DNA of 14,348 nucleotides. Source: Oscillospiraceae bacterium. Its GTDB lineage: Bacteria > Bacillota > Clostridia > Oscillospirales > Oscillospiraceae. Below, piece after piece: positions 1-7,390 of this stretch (its first letter is position 1; each line of letters starts with the position of its first letter). The notes under the pieces were generated by a model. It did no database searches. It was not told where the DNA came from and saw nothing but the letters and a program-made list of their open reading frames with translations. Location: positions 2,921-17,268 of the forward strand of contig CADCLH010000024.1 of assembly GCA_902802215.1 (NCBI GenBank). The letters are read 5' to 3'. Made by a program: the position numbers and the translations under genes.

Positions 1-446
1 CTGCGGAGCTCTCCCGGCTCCATGAGGAACACGCCGGAATCGTTGGTGCCGATCCACATGCGGTCCCGGCTGTCCACATACAGGCACATCACGCTGGAAA
101 TGCCCAGAGAGGAATCCATGCGCTCAAAGGTGTTGCCGTCGTAACGGACCAGACCGCTGTAGCTTCCGATCCAGATAAAGCCCTCGCCGGTCTCGGTGAT
201 GGCGTTGGCCTCCGAGGTGGGGAGGCCGTTGGTGTTGTTGTACAGCACGGCCGAGTAGCCCTCGTGCCGCCCGGTCGGGTCAACGGAGGGCGTCCGGTTG
301 GGGATGCCGGAGGCGTTGACGGACATGCCGCTCTCCGCATAGCAGGTCGGCCCCGAAAACACCGCCAGAAGCAGCGTCAGCGTCAGGGTGGACAGCAGCC
401 TGCCGAGGACCCGCCGTCCCCCGCTCTCACTCGTTTTCATTCTCAT
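1..446 (-). CDS. Two-component-regulator propeller sensor protein, N-terminal part (runs off left edge)
   Basis: Only the first 148 residues are in the window; the 3' end lies beyond position 1. Residues about 14-37 form a hydrophobic signal peptide or first membrane segment after a basic start (RR at 11-12), ending near CYAES. From about residue 64 the sequence shows beta-propeller repeats of the Reg_prop type: GLPTSEANAITETGEGFIW, then IGSYSGLVRYDG and F, and a second blade with DSRDRMWIGTNDSGVF. In known families such propellers sit outside the membrane and are followed by a Y_Y_Y domain, a membrane helix and a histidine kinase, GGDEF or other output module. Which output is present here cannot be seen. 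The start at 446 is chosen because GGGAGGG at 454-460 lies 7 nt upstream; the second ATG at 440 is 13 nt away. It follows the muramidase gene by 30 nt and is probably co-transcribed. Confidence 0.8.
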   Translation of the reverse strand, partial: MRMKTSESGGRRVLGRLLSTLTLTLLLAVFSGPTCYAESGMSVNASGIPNRTPSVDPTGRHEGYSAVLYNNTNGLPTSEANAITETGEGFIWIGSYSGLVRYDGNTFERMDSSLGISSVMCLYVDSRDRMWIGTNDSGVFLMEPGELR

Positions 447-476
447 GCCGCATCCCTCCCGGAAAGCGCGATCCGC

Positions 477-1358
477 TCACGCTCCCGTCTTTTTGATAAA
501 CATCAGATTCATGTCCGTCGGTCCTTCGATGCCGGGGACGCTCTCGGTAAAGCTGTACTGCCACATGTCGCAGGCGTAGTAGAAGTTCGGAAACGGGCTC
601 TCCGGCAGGGAGAACCAGAACGCGTAGTCCGTCAGACGCCTGAGGTCGTAGCCGTAGTAGCCGAGCTTGCGGTTGAAGTAGACCCCCGGCTCGTAGCCCG
701 CGCGGCGTATCGTCTCACAGAAGGCCACGGCGCAGTCGGTCCGGGTCTCGAGCGGCAGCTCGGCGGTGCGCGCGTTGCTGTCCTCGACCCACTCCCAGTC
801 GTAGATGACCGGCAGGTCGATGCGGTAGTCGCCTATGCGCTCGAGGACGAAGTTTGCCTCCTCGATCGCCTCGGCCACGTTCACCGCCTGCGAGAAGAAG
901 TAGACCCCGCTGCGCAGACCGCTCTCGTTGGCGCCGCGCAGATTGGTCTTCCAGCGCGCGTCCTCGAACAGCCCGCCCTCGGTATAGCCGCGCCAGCCCA
1001 TGCGGACATAGGCGTAGTCCACGCCGGAACGGGCGACCAGCGGCCAGTCGATCTTCAGCTGGTGCTCCGAAACGTCGACGCCGCGCAGCGTCCGGTAATC
1101 CTCGCCGATGTAGGAGATCTGCCCGCCCGCGGAGGAAAAGAAGCCCGCCGTCAGCTCGTTGACCGGCACGCCCTCCAGCGGCGTCATCCAGATCCAGTCA
1201 AACCCGTCGTACAGGTACACCTGTCCGGCATGGGGGTCCGGCTCCTCCTTCGGCTTCAGCTTCCGCAGCAGGCCGATCCCGACCGCAGCCGTCAGCCCGA
1301 TCAGCAGCAGGATCAGCACCAGGAAGAAAAAGAGCCTGTTTCTCTGTCTCGTTCTCAT
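477..1358 (-). CDS. Membrane-anchored GH25 muramidase (lysozyme family)
   Basis: A 293-residue protein expected to cleave the N-acetylmuramic acid to N-acetylglucosamine bond of peptidoglycan at the cell surface. Residues 9-31 are one hydrophobic helix after a basic start (MRTRQRNR), consistent with an uncleaved anchor and an outside catalytic domain. A linker region of about 60 residues precedes the GH25 domain, which begins at RGVDVSEHQ (D95). The family's acidic pair is in VIYDWEW (D187, E189), and the closing strand has the usual Asp-x-Asn pattern in PTDMNLMF (D282). Intervening GVDYAYVRMGWRG and SGVYFFSQAV are typical GH25 strands. GGGGAG lies 4 nt before the ATG. No holin or phage gene is nearby, so a cell-wall remodelling role is more likely than a phage endolysin. 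It shares a transcript with the propeller sensor; the reason for that pairing is unknown. Confidence 0.9.
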   Translation of the reverse strand: MRTRQRNRLFFFLVLILLLIGLTAAVGIGLLRKLKPKEEPDPHAGQVYLYDGFDWIWMTPLEGVPVNELTAGFFSSAGGQISYIGEDYRTLRGVDVSEHQLKIDWPLVARSGVDYAYVRMGWRGYTEGGLFEDARWKTNLRGANESGLRSGVYFFSQAVNVAEAIEEANFVLERIGDYRIDLPVIYDWEWVEDSNARTAELPLETRTDCAVAFCETIRRAGYEPGVYFNRKLGYYGYDLRRLTDYAFWFSLPESPFPNFYYACDMWQYSFTESVPGIEGPTDMNLMFIKKTGA

Positions 1359-1399
1359 CGTTCTCCCCGCGATTTCTCGCTTCTCTTTCTTTTGGCCTT

Positions 1400-1428
1400 A
1401 CTATAGCATGTTTTCGGCAGGTTCACAA
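1400..1428 (-). promoter_or_regulatory. Promoter for the GH25 muramidase / propeller operon
   Basis: On the minus strand there is a -35 box TTGTGA (1428-1423), a 17-bp spacer and a -10 box TATAGT (1405-1400). An extended -10 TG is correctly placed (TGC before TATAGT). Transcription would start near 1393, about 35 nt before the ATG at 1358. Recognised by eye from the sigma-A consensus. Confidence 0.7.
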
Positions 1429-1479
1429 GAATAAGCTCTCAGCTGCGTCGAACATCCGGCATTTTCCCCAACTCTCTTG

Positions 1480-1508
1480 TTGACTTCACCGGTGTGTTAT
1501 CGTAAAAT
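1480..1508 (+). promoter_or_regulatory. Promoter for the polyphosphate operon
   Basis: TTGACT at 1480-1485, a 17-bp spacer, then TAAAAT at 1503-1508. The expected transcription start is near 1515, about 63 nt before the PPK2 start codon. It diverges from the muramidase promoter, with about 50 bp between the two -35 boxes, so a regulator bound there could act on both operons. Confidence 0.72.
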
Positions 1509-1519
1509 ATATAAAGATA

Positions 1520-1541
1520 TTGAAAGAAGACTCTCTTTCAA
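1520..1541. promoter_or_regulatory. Inverted repeat in the polyphosphate operon leader (operator or hairpin candidate)
   Basis: Perfect 8-bp arms TTGAAAGA (1520-1527) and TCTTTCAA (1534-1541) flank a 6-nt centre. The repeat begins about 5 nt after the predicted transcription start. It could be a repressor operator or a small 5' hairpin. No known regulator consensus was recognised. Confidence 0.4.
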
Positions 1542-1577
1542 GCAACGGGTTTATTATATGACAAAGGGGACAGATCC

Positions 1578-3056
1578 ATGAAGAAAGAAAAGAACGATCC
1601 CGAGAAGCAGGAAAATGCCCAGCTTAAAGCTGAAATCAAGGCGCTGCGCGGCAGACTGATGGCCCAGCAGCAGGAGTTCCGCGCGAAGGGACTGCCGATC
1701 CTCGTGCTGGTGGAGGGCTGGTCCGCGGCCGGCAAGGGCAGCCTGATCAACGAGCTCATCAGCGAGATCGACCCGAGGAATTACAACGTCTTCTCCCCCG
1801 TCCTCACGCCGGAGAGCGAGGCGCGCTACCCCTTCCTCTATCCCTACGCCAAGGCCATCCCCGAAAACGGGAAGATCATGTTCTACGACTCCGGCTGGAT
1901 GGAGGACTGCGTGCGCAGGGATCTGCGCCGGGAGATCACCCGGGACGAGTATAAAAACCGCGTCCGCGCCGTGTGCGAGTTCGAGCGCCAGCTGCGCGAC
2001 GGCGGCTACCTCGTGCTCAAGTTCTTCCTGAACATCTCTCAGCAGGAGCAGCGCAAGCGCATGAACGCGCTGCGCGAAAACTACGAGACCGAGTGGCGCG
2101 TCACGTCCGAGGACCTGTGGCAGCAGAACGAGTACAAGCTCTTCAAGGAGGGCTACGACGCCTTCATGGAGAAGACCAGCGAGGTCATCCCCTGGCATGT
2201 CCTCGACGGCAGCAAGCGGTCCCTTGCCGCGCGCGACGCGCTCAAGCTCCTGGTCGAGCAGATCGACAAGGCTCTCGAAGAGGGCCGCTATGTGGGCAAG
2301 CCCTTCAAGGAGAGCTTCCCCCTGCTCAAGATGCCCAAGCTCGCGGAGGTGGACCTCTCCCCCTCCCTCACGGACGAGGAGTACCGCAAGGAGCTCAAAA
2401 AGCTGCAAAAGCGTCTGGGCGAGCTGCACAACGTCGTCTACCGCAAGAAGATCCCGGTCATCCTCTGCTACGAGGGCTGGGACGCCGCCGGCAAGGGCGG
2501 CAACATCCGCCGCATCGCGCGCCCGCTCGACCCGCGCGGCTTCGACGTGATGCCCATCGCCTCGCCCGAGCCGCACGAGCTCGCCCGCCAGTACCTCTGG
2601 CGCTTCTGGACCAGACTCCCCCGCAGCGGCCACTTCTGCATCTTCGACCGCACCTGGTACGGCCGGGTCATGGTGGAGCGGCTCGAGGGCTTCTGCTCCG
2701 AGGACGACTGGAAGCGCGCCTACAACGAGATCAACGAGTTCGAGCGCCAGCTCACCGACTGGGGCGCCGTGGTGCTGAAGTTCTGGATCCACATCGACCA
2801 GGACACCCAGCTCGCCCGCTTCAACGACCGCCAGAACACCCCCGAAAAGCAGTGGAAGCTGACCGAGGAGGACTGGCGCAACCGCGAGAAGTGGCCGCAG
2901 TACGAGGAGGCCGTCGACGAGATGCTGCAAAAAACGAGCACCAAGAACGCCCCCTGGTTCATCATCGAATCCAACGACAAAAAATACGCCCGCATCAAGA
3001 CCCTGAAGATCGTGATCGAGGCGCTGGAAAAGGCCTGCGAGGGTCGGCTTTCATAA
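1578..3056 (+). CDS. pap: Polyphosphate:AMP phosphotransferase (two-domain PPK2, class II)
   Basis: This 492-residue cytoplasmic enzyme should transfer phosphate from polyphosphate to AMP to give ADP. Two PPK2 domains are fused in tandem, the arrangement and length of the known polyphosphate:AMP phosphotransferases. The N-terminal domain (about 35-235) has a Walker A loop GWSAAGKGS at 47-55. The C-terminal domain (about 265-490) has GWDAAGKGG at 300-308 and the classic Walker B/lid motif FDRTWYGR at 356-363. The same spot in the N-terminal domain reads FYDSGWMED (102-110), so that half is diverged there. In characterised class II enzymes the C-terminal half carries the activity; by analogy it is probably the working half here. 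The start has AAGGGG at 1564-1569, 8 nt upstream. It is first in the operon, with 11 nt separating it from ppk1. Confidence 0.92.
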   Translation: MKKEKNDPEKQENAQLKAEIKALRGRLMAQQQEFRAKGLPILVLVEGWSAAGKGSLINELISEIDPRNYNVFSPVLTPESEARYPFLYPYAKAIPENGKIMFYDSGWMEDCVRRDLRREITRDEYKNRVRAVCEFERQLRDGGYLVLKFFLNISQQEQRKRMNALRENYETEWRVTSEDLWQQNEYKLFKEGYDAFMEKTSEVIPWHVLDGSKRSLAARDALKLLVEQIDKALEEGRYVGKPFKESFPLLKMPKLAEVDLSPSLTDEEYRKELKKLQKRLGELHNVVYRKKIPVILCYEGWDAAGKGGNIRRIARPLDPRGFDVMPIASPEPHELARQYLWRFWTRLPRSGHFCIFDRTWYGRVMVERLEGFCSEDDWKRAYNEINEFERQLTDWGAVVLKFWIHIDQDTQLARFNDRQNTPEKQWKLTEEDWRNREKWPQYEEAVDEMLQKTSTKNAPWFIIESNDKKYARIKTLKIVIEALEKACEGRLS

Positions 3057-3067
3057 GGTAGAGGGAC

Positions 3068-5242
3068 ATGGCGCAGAAAGAAAAAGAAAAAGAGAAAAAA
3101 ATCGAGGCGGAGCAGCCGGCCGAGGCGTCGAGCATCTACATCAACCGCGAGCTGAGCTGGCTGGCCTTCAACCAGCGCGTCCTGCTCGAAGCCGCGGACC
3201 CGGACGTCCCGCTGCTGGAGCGTCTGAAATTCCTGATCATTTACCAGTCGAACCTGCAGGAGTTCTACCGCGTGCGCATCGGCATCCAGACCCACCGCCT
3301 GCTGCTGGCTCCCGACAAGCCCGATCCCCTGTCCGGGATGCTGCCGGAGGCGACGATCGAGGAGGTGCTGCGCGTCACGCGCGAGCAGCAGACCCTGATG
3401 GAGAGCATCTGGAAGGGCATACGCGAGGAGCTGCGCGCCAACAAGATCGACGTGCTGGACTTCAAGAAGGTCAGCAAGGTGGACGAGCTGATGAGCAAGA
3501 AGCTCTTCGGCGACATCAAGGATATGCTGATCCCGAAGTTCCTCACGCTGGATCAGCCTCTCCCCTTCCTCTGGAACGGCGAGTCGAACATCATCGCCTT
3601 TCTGGGGCGCGGCGTGGTGCAGAAGCTGGCCATCATCCCCATGCACCGCGTGCCGGCCTACCTGAGCTTTGAGATCGACGGCTGCCAGAAGATCGTCATG
3701 ACCGCCCACCTCGTGCGGCACTTCCTGCCCCTGCTGCTCAAAAAGGAGACCATCATCCAGTCGGCCATCGTGGAGGTCACGCGCAACGCGGACGTCTTCC
3801 TCTCCGACGTCGCCGACCGCGGAGCCGACGACGATACGCGCATCAAGGTCTCGTCGATGCTCACCAAGCGCAAGCGGGAGATGCCCGTGCGCGTGCGCAT
3901 CTACGGCAAGCTCACGGACGCAAACCGCGCTCTGCTCATCAAGAAGCTCCACGTGCCCGAGCGCGTCGTCTTTACCCAGAGCGTCCCCTTCGACCTCTCC
4001 TTCCGCTCCTGCATCGGCGGGCCCGAGAGCTTCCGCTATCCGGAACGCCGTCCGGCGCGGGATATCGGCCTGAAAAAGGGCGAATACTTCAAGTACATTG
4101 ATCAGCACGACCTGCTGATGAGCTTCCCCTTCCAGAGCATGCTGCCCTTCGTGGATCTGATCTACGAGGCCGCGGACGACCCCGAGGTCCTGTCCATCAA
4201 GATCACGCTCTACCGCATGTCCGGCAGCAGCAAGATCGCCGCGGCTCTCGCCTACGCCGCCGACAAGGGCAAGGACGTGCTGTGTCTGCTGGAGCTGCGC
4301 GCCCGCTTTGACGAGCAGAACAACATCGACTACTCCGAGATGCTGGAGGACGCGGGCTGCCGGGTCATCTACGGCCTGCCCGAGCACAAGGTGCACAGCA
4401 AGCTGTGCGTCATCACCCGCCAGCATAACGGCAACATCCGCTACATCACCCAGGTCGGCACCGGCAACTACAACGAGGTCACCGGCGAGCAGTATACGGA
4501 CCTGTCCCTCATCACCGCCAAGGACGAGGCCGGTCTCGACGCCGAGGCCGCGTTCGCCGCGCTCACGGAGGGCAGGCTGCCGCCCGAGGCGCATTGCCTC
4601 TGGATCGCGCCGCTGAGCTTCAAGAGCCGCGTGCTCGAGCTGATGGACCGGGAGATCGCCAAGGGCAGCGAGGGCCGCATCGCCTTCAAGGTCAACGCGC
4701 TCAACAACCCCGACGTCATGGAGAAGCTGATCGAGTGCTCGCAGGCCGGCGTGAAGGTGGAGCTCTTCATCCGCGGCATCTGCTGCCTGCGGCCCGGCGT
4801 CCCCGGCCAGACCGAGAACATCACGGTCGAGAGCGTGGTCGGACGCTGGCTGGAGCACTCGCGCATCTACAGCTTCGGCGAGGGCAAGGATCAGCGCCTG
4901 TTCATCGGCTCCGGCGACCTGCTCAACCGCAATCTGGAGCGCCGCGTCGAGGCCTTCATGGAGGCCGTGACCGAGGATACCCGCGAGCAGCTCAACACGG
5001 TGCTGGACGCGCTGCGAAACGACCGGGAGAAATCCCGCCGCATGCTGCCCGACGGCCGCTATGTGCGCGACAAGGGCGGCGAGGGCACCTCGTCCCAGGA
5101 GGCGCTGTACCGCTACTTCAGCGCTTACAAGGTCAGTCTGGACGAGGCAAAGCCCGCGAAAGAGAGCGCGGCTCCGGTCAGCGGCGTCGCGATACCCGAA
5201 CCGCTCCCCCTGCTGCTGCGGCTGCGGAAGTTCTTCATCTGA
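3068..5242 (+). CDS. ppk1: Polyphosphate kinase PPK1
   Basis: A 724-residue enzyme that reversibly polymerises the ATP terminal phosphate into polyphosphate. The N-terminal domain opens with INRELSWLAFNQRVLLEAAD and PLLERLKFL. The two histidine sites are clear: H443 in VHSKL matches the autophosphorylated His435 of E. coli, and H597 in LEHSRIY matches His592. R383 (TLYRM) and R413 (RARFDEQNN) align with the ATP-contacting Arg375 and Arg405. N62 in SNLQEF aligns with Asn45, but the next conserved acidic residue (SNLDEF in E. coli) is Gln64 here. The E. coli SADWM motif is replaced by SGDLL before NRNLERRVE. A basic Lys/Glu-rich head (about 1-20) and a short Ala/Pro-containing tail after residue 690 are extra. 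GAGG precedes the ATG. The gene sits between the AMP phosphotransferase and the ROK kinase, so synthesis and use of polyphosphate are co-expressed. Confidence 0.96.
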   Translation: MAQKEKEKEKKIEAEQPAEASSIYINRELSWLAFNQRVLLEAADPDVPLLERLKFLIIYQSNLQEFYRVRIGIQTHRLLLAPDKPDPLSGMLPEATIEEVLRVTREQQTLMESIWKGIREELRANKIDVLDFKKVSKVDELMSKKLFGDIKDMLIPKFLTLDQPLPFLWNGESNIIAFLGRGVVQKLAIIPMHRVPAYLSFEIDGCQKIVMTAHLVRHFLPLLLKKETIIQSAIVEVTRNADVFLSDVADRGADDDTRIKVSSMLTKRKREMPVRVRIYGKLTDANRALLIKKLHVPERVVFTQSVPFDLSFRSCIGGPESFRYPERRPARDIGLKKGEYFKYIDQHDLLMSFPFQSMLPFVDLIYEAADDPEVLSIKITLYRMSGSSKIAAALAYAADKGKDVLCLLELRARFDEQNNIDYSEMLEDAGCRVIYGLPEHKVHSKLCVITRQHNGNIRYITQVGTGNYNEVTGEQYTDLSLITAKDEAGLDAEAAFAALTEGRLPPEAHCLWIAPLSFKSRVLELMDREIAKGSEGRIAFKVNALNNPDVMEKLIECSQAGVKVELFIRGICCLRPGVPGQTENITVESVVGRWLEHSRIYSFGEGKDQRLFIGSGDLLNRNLERRVEAFMEAVTEDTREQLNTVLDALRNDREKSRRMLPDGRYVRDKGGEGTSSQEALYRYFSAYKVSLDEAKPAKESAAPVSGVAIPEPLPLLLRLRKFFI

Positions 5243-5276
5243 GCGGATACAGAGCAATCATTACATATCAGATCGT

Positions 5277-5281
5277 GGAGG
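5277..5281 (+). promoter_or_regulatory. Ribosome binding site that fixes the ROK kinase start
   Basis: GGAGG lies 6 nt before the ATG at 5288. An in-frame TTG at 5282 directly abuts this site and is too close to serve as the start. Confidence 0.75.
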
Positions 5282-5287
5282 TTGAAC

Positions 5288-6250
5288 ATGGCCAAACGCT
5301 ACAACATCTGTCTGGACGTCGGCGGGACCAAGGTCCTCGGCGCCATCTTCAATGAAAAGGACGAGATCATCTACCGTCTGAAAAAGCGCTCCAAGAGCGA
5401 GGGCGAGGGCTCCGCCGATGTGGAAAAGGTCATCATCAACGTCATCGAGGAGATGATCAAGGAATCCGGGATCGACCGCAGCGAGCTCAACGCCATCGCC
5501 TCCTGCGCGCCCGGCGTCATCGACCAGGACAGGGGGATCGTGCTGTTTACCCCAAACCTGCCGTGGCGCAACTACGACATCGCCGGCGCCATGCGCAAGC
5601 GCTTCGGCGTGCCCTTCTTTGTCGGCAACGACGTCAATCTCGGCGTGCTGGGCGAGTACAAGTTCGGCGCGGCCCAGGGCTATCGGAACATCGTCGGCTT
5701 CTTCCCCGGCACGGGCATGGGCGGCGGCCTCATCCTCGACGGAAAGCTTTTTACCGGCAACCAGTGCAAGGCCGCCGAGTACGGCCACATGATCCTTGAC
5801 CCCGAGGGGCCCCTCTGCGGCTGCGGTCAGCGCGGCTGCCTCGAGGCCTTCTCGAGCAAAAAGGGCATGAGCGACTATATCCGCCAGCAGGTCTCCCGCG
5901 GGCGGGAGTGCATGCTGGCCGAGGATGTGGCAAACGGCGCGATCTTCCGCAGCAAGAAGCTCAAAAAGGCGCTGGCCGCGAAGGACAAGGTCGCCACGGA
6001 GGCCGTGGACCGCGCCTGCCACTATCTGGCGATCGCCACCGGCAACATGATCAACACCATCTCCCCCGATCTCGTCCTCTACGGCGGCGGGATCATGGAG
6101 GCCATGGGCGAGCTCTTCCTCGGCAAGATCCTCGCCGAGGTCGACCGCTACTGCATCCCCTCGATCCGTCCCACCGTGGAGCTGAAGATCGCCTCGCTCG
6201 GGGACGACTCCATCCTCTACGGCGACCTCGCGCTGATCAAGGGGCTTTGA
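5288..6250 (+). CDS. ROK-family sugar kinase (glucokinase-like)
   Basis: A 320-residue cytoplasmic kinase expected to phosphorylate a hexose such as glucose. The N-terminal phosphate-binding loop is LDVGGTK (D10). The catalytic Asp is D115 in GNDVN, the second phosphate loop is GTGMGGG (141-147), and the ROK zinc site is EYGHM (H167) followed by CGCGQRGCLE (C177, C179, C184). No N-terminal DNA-binding domain is present, so this is a kinase rather than a ROK repressor. Substrate is not readable from sequence; glucose or another hexose is likely, by family. The gene follows ppk1 after 45 nt with no promoter seen, so it is probably third in the polyphosphate operon. Polyphosphate-dependent glucokinases also belong to the ROK family, which makes the context notable, but I recognise no polyphosphate-specific signature here. 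Confidence 0.88.
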   Translation: MAKRYNICLDVGGTKVLGAIFNEKDEIIYRLKKRSKSEGEGSADVEKVIINVIEEMIKESGIDRSELNAIASCAPGVIDQDRGIVLFTPNLPWRNYDIAGAMRKRFGVPFFVGNDVNLGVLGEYKFGAAQGYRNIVGFFPGTGMGGGLILDGKLFTGNQCKAAEYGHMILDPEGPLCGCGQRGCLEAFSSKKGMSDYIRQQVSRGRECMLAEDVANGAIFRSKKLKKALAAKDKVATEAVDRACHYLAIATGNMINTISPDLVLYGGGIMEAMGELFLGKILAEVDRYCIPSIRPTVELKIASLGDDSILYGDLALIKGL

Positions 6251-6263
6251 GCCGGAAACAGGC

Positions 6264-6313
6264 CATCAACGAAAACGAACGCACCCGAAAAGGTGCGTTC
6301 ATTTTCGTTGATG
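6264..6313. terminator. Bidirectional terminator between convergent operons
   Basis: Arms 6264-6285 and 6292-6313 are complementary over 22 bp with a single mismatch, which becomes a U-G pair in minus-strand RNA; the loop is 6 nt. The inner GAACGCACC/GGTGCGTTC stem is followed by ATTTTCGTT on the plus strand and GTTTTCGTT on the minus strand, so both directions have a U-rich tail. It lies 13 nt after the ROK stop and 6 nt after the rfbB stop. Confidence 0.9.
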
Positions 6314-6319
6314 CGGGTT

Positions 6320-7375
6320 TCAGCGGCCTGCGTACATCTTCTCGTAGTACTTCATGTACTCGCCCGAGACGATCTTGTCCATCCACTCCCGGTGCTGCAA
6401 ATACCACTCAATGGTCTGCGCCATGCCGGTCTGGAAGGTGTAGCTCGGGCTCCAGCCCAGCGCGCCGGTGATCTTCGTATTGTCGATGGCGTAGCGGCGG
6501 TCATGGCCCGGGCGGTCCTTGACGTGCACGATCAGGTCCTCGCTTTTGCCGGTGTTTTCCAGAATGAGCTTCACGATCTCGATGTTGGCGCGCTCGTTAT
6601 TGCCGCCGATGTTGTAGACCTCGCCGAGCTCGCCCTTCTCCAGCACCGCGCAGATCGCAGCGCAGTGGTCCTCGACGTACAGCCAGTCGCGGATCTGCAT
6701 GCCGTCGCCGTAGACCGGCAGGCTCTTGTCCGCCAGACAGTTGTTGATCATCAGCGGGATCAGCTTTTCCGGGAACTGGTAGGGGCCGTAGTTGTTGGAG
6801 CAGCGCGTGATGTTCACGGGCATGCCGTAGGTCTTGTCATAGGCGCGCACCACGAAATCCGCCGACGCCTTGGAGGCCGAGTAGGGGCTGTTCGGCGCAA
6901 GCGGCGTGGTCTCGGTGAACATCCCCGTCGGGCCGAGCGCGCCGTAGACCTCGTCCGTCGAGACCTGCAGGTACTTGACGCCCTCGCGGAACTCGCGGGA
7001 ATAGCGGTCGCCCGGGTCGAGCTTCCAGTGGTTCTTCGCCACGTCCAGCAGCGTCTGCGTGCCGAGGACGTTGGTCGTCAGAAAGAGGTCGGGATCGGTG
7101 ATGCTGCGGTCGACATGGCTCTCGGCGGCAAAGTTGACGACGGTGTCAAAGTCCCATTTTTCAAACAGCTCCTCCACCAGCGCGCGGTCGTGGATATCGC
7201 CGCGCACAAAGGTGTAGCGCTTGTCCGACGCGATATCCGCCAGATTGTCGAGGTTGCCCGCGTAGGTCAGCAGGTCGAGGTTGACGATGCGCAGGTCGTC
7301 GTAGTGTTCGAGCAGATAGTGGACAAAGTTGGAGCCGATGAACCCGGCTCCGCCGGTCACGAGAATCGTTTTCAA
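6320..7375 (-). CDS. rfbB: dTDP-glucose 4,6-dehydratase
   Basis: A 351-residue short-chain dehydrogenase-fold enzyme that converts dTDP-glucose to dTDP-4-keto-6-deoxyglucose, the second step towards dTDP-rhamnose and related sugars for surface glycans. The NAD-binding loop is TGGAGFIGSN (7-16). The catalytic set STDEVYG (T140, D141, E142) and YSASK (Y165, K169) is complete, as is the substrate region SNNYGPYQFPEKLIP. Length matches the family. The start is TTG at 7375: no ATG precedes the Rossmann strand, MKTILVTGG is the family's usual beginning, and GGAGGA sits 7 nt upstream. It follows rfbA by 15 nt, and its ribosome site lies in that gap. The genes for the last two steps of rhamnose synthesis (rfbC, rfbD) are absent from the window. 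Confidence 0.96.
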   Translation of the reverse strand: MKTILVTGGAGFIGSNFVHYLLEHYDDLRIVNLDLLTYAGNLDNLADIASDKRYTFVRGDIHDRALVEELFEKWDFDTVVNFAAESHVDRSITDPDLFLTTNVLGTQTLLDVAKNHWKLDPGDRYSREFREGVKYLQVSTDEVYGALGPTGMFTETTPLAPNSPYSASKASADFVVRAYDKTYGMPVNITRCSNNYGPYQFPEKLIPLMINNCLADKSLPVYGDGMQIRDWLYVEDHCAAICAVLEKGELGEVYNIGGNNERANIEIVKLILENTGKSEDLIVHVKDRPGHDRRYAIDNTKITGALGWSPSYTFQTGMAQTIEWYLQHREWMDKIVSGEYMKYYEKMYAGR

Positions 7376-7382
7376 AGTCTGT

Positions 7383-7388
7383 TCCTCC
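7383..7388 (-). promoter_or_regulatory. Ribosome binding site for the TTG start of rfbB
   Basis: GGAGGA in the minus strand is 7 nt upstream of the TTG at 7375, inside the short gap after the rfbA stop. It is what decides this non-ATG start. Confidence 0.8.
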
Positions 7389-7390
7389 GA

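Noticed and set aside
477..1358. Prophage endolysin
   Set aside because: It has an N-terminal membrane anchor, and no holin, tail or integrase gene is nearby.
264..1406. 380-codon plus-strand open frame opposite the muramidase
   Set aside because: It is an antisense shadow of the GH25 gene and its promoter; no ribosome site or domain.
2720..5257. Long minus-strand open frame of 845 codons opposite ppk1
   Set aside because: It is the shadow of ppk1 and the end of the AMP phosphotransferase caused by GC-rich third positions. It has no recognisable domain and its sequence is Leu/Val/Asp/His-biased.
5288..6250. Transcriptional repressor of the ROK family
   Set aside because: There is no N-terminal helix-turn-helix; the protein begins directly at the kinase phosphate loop.
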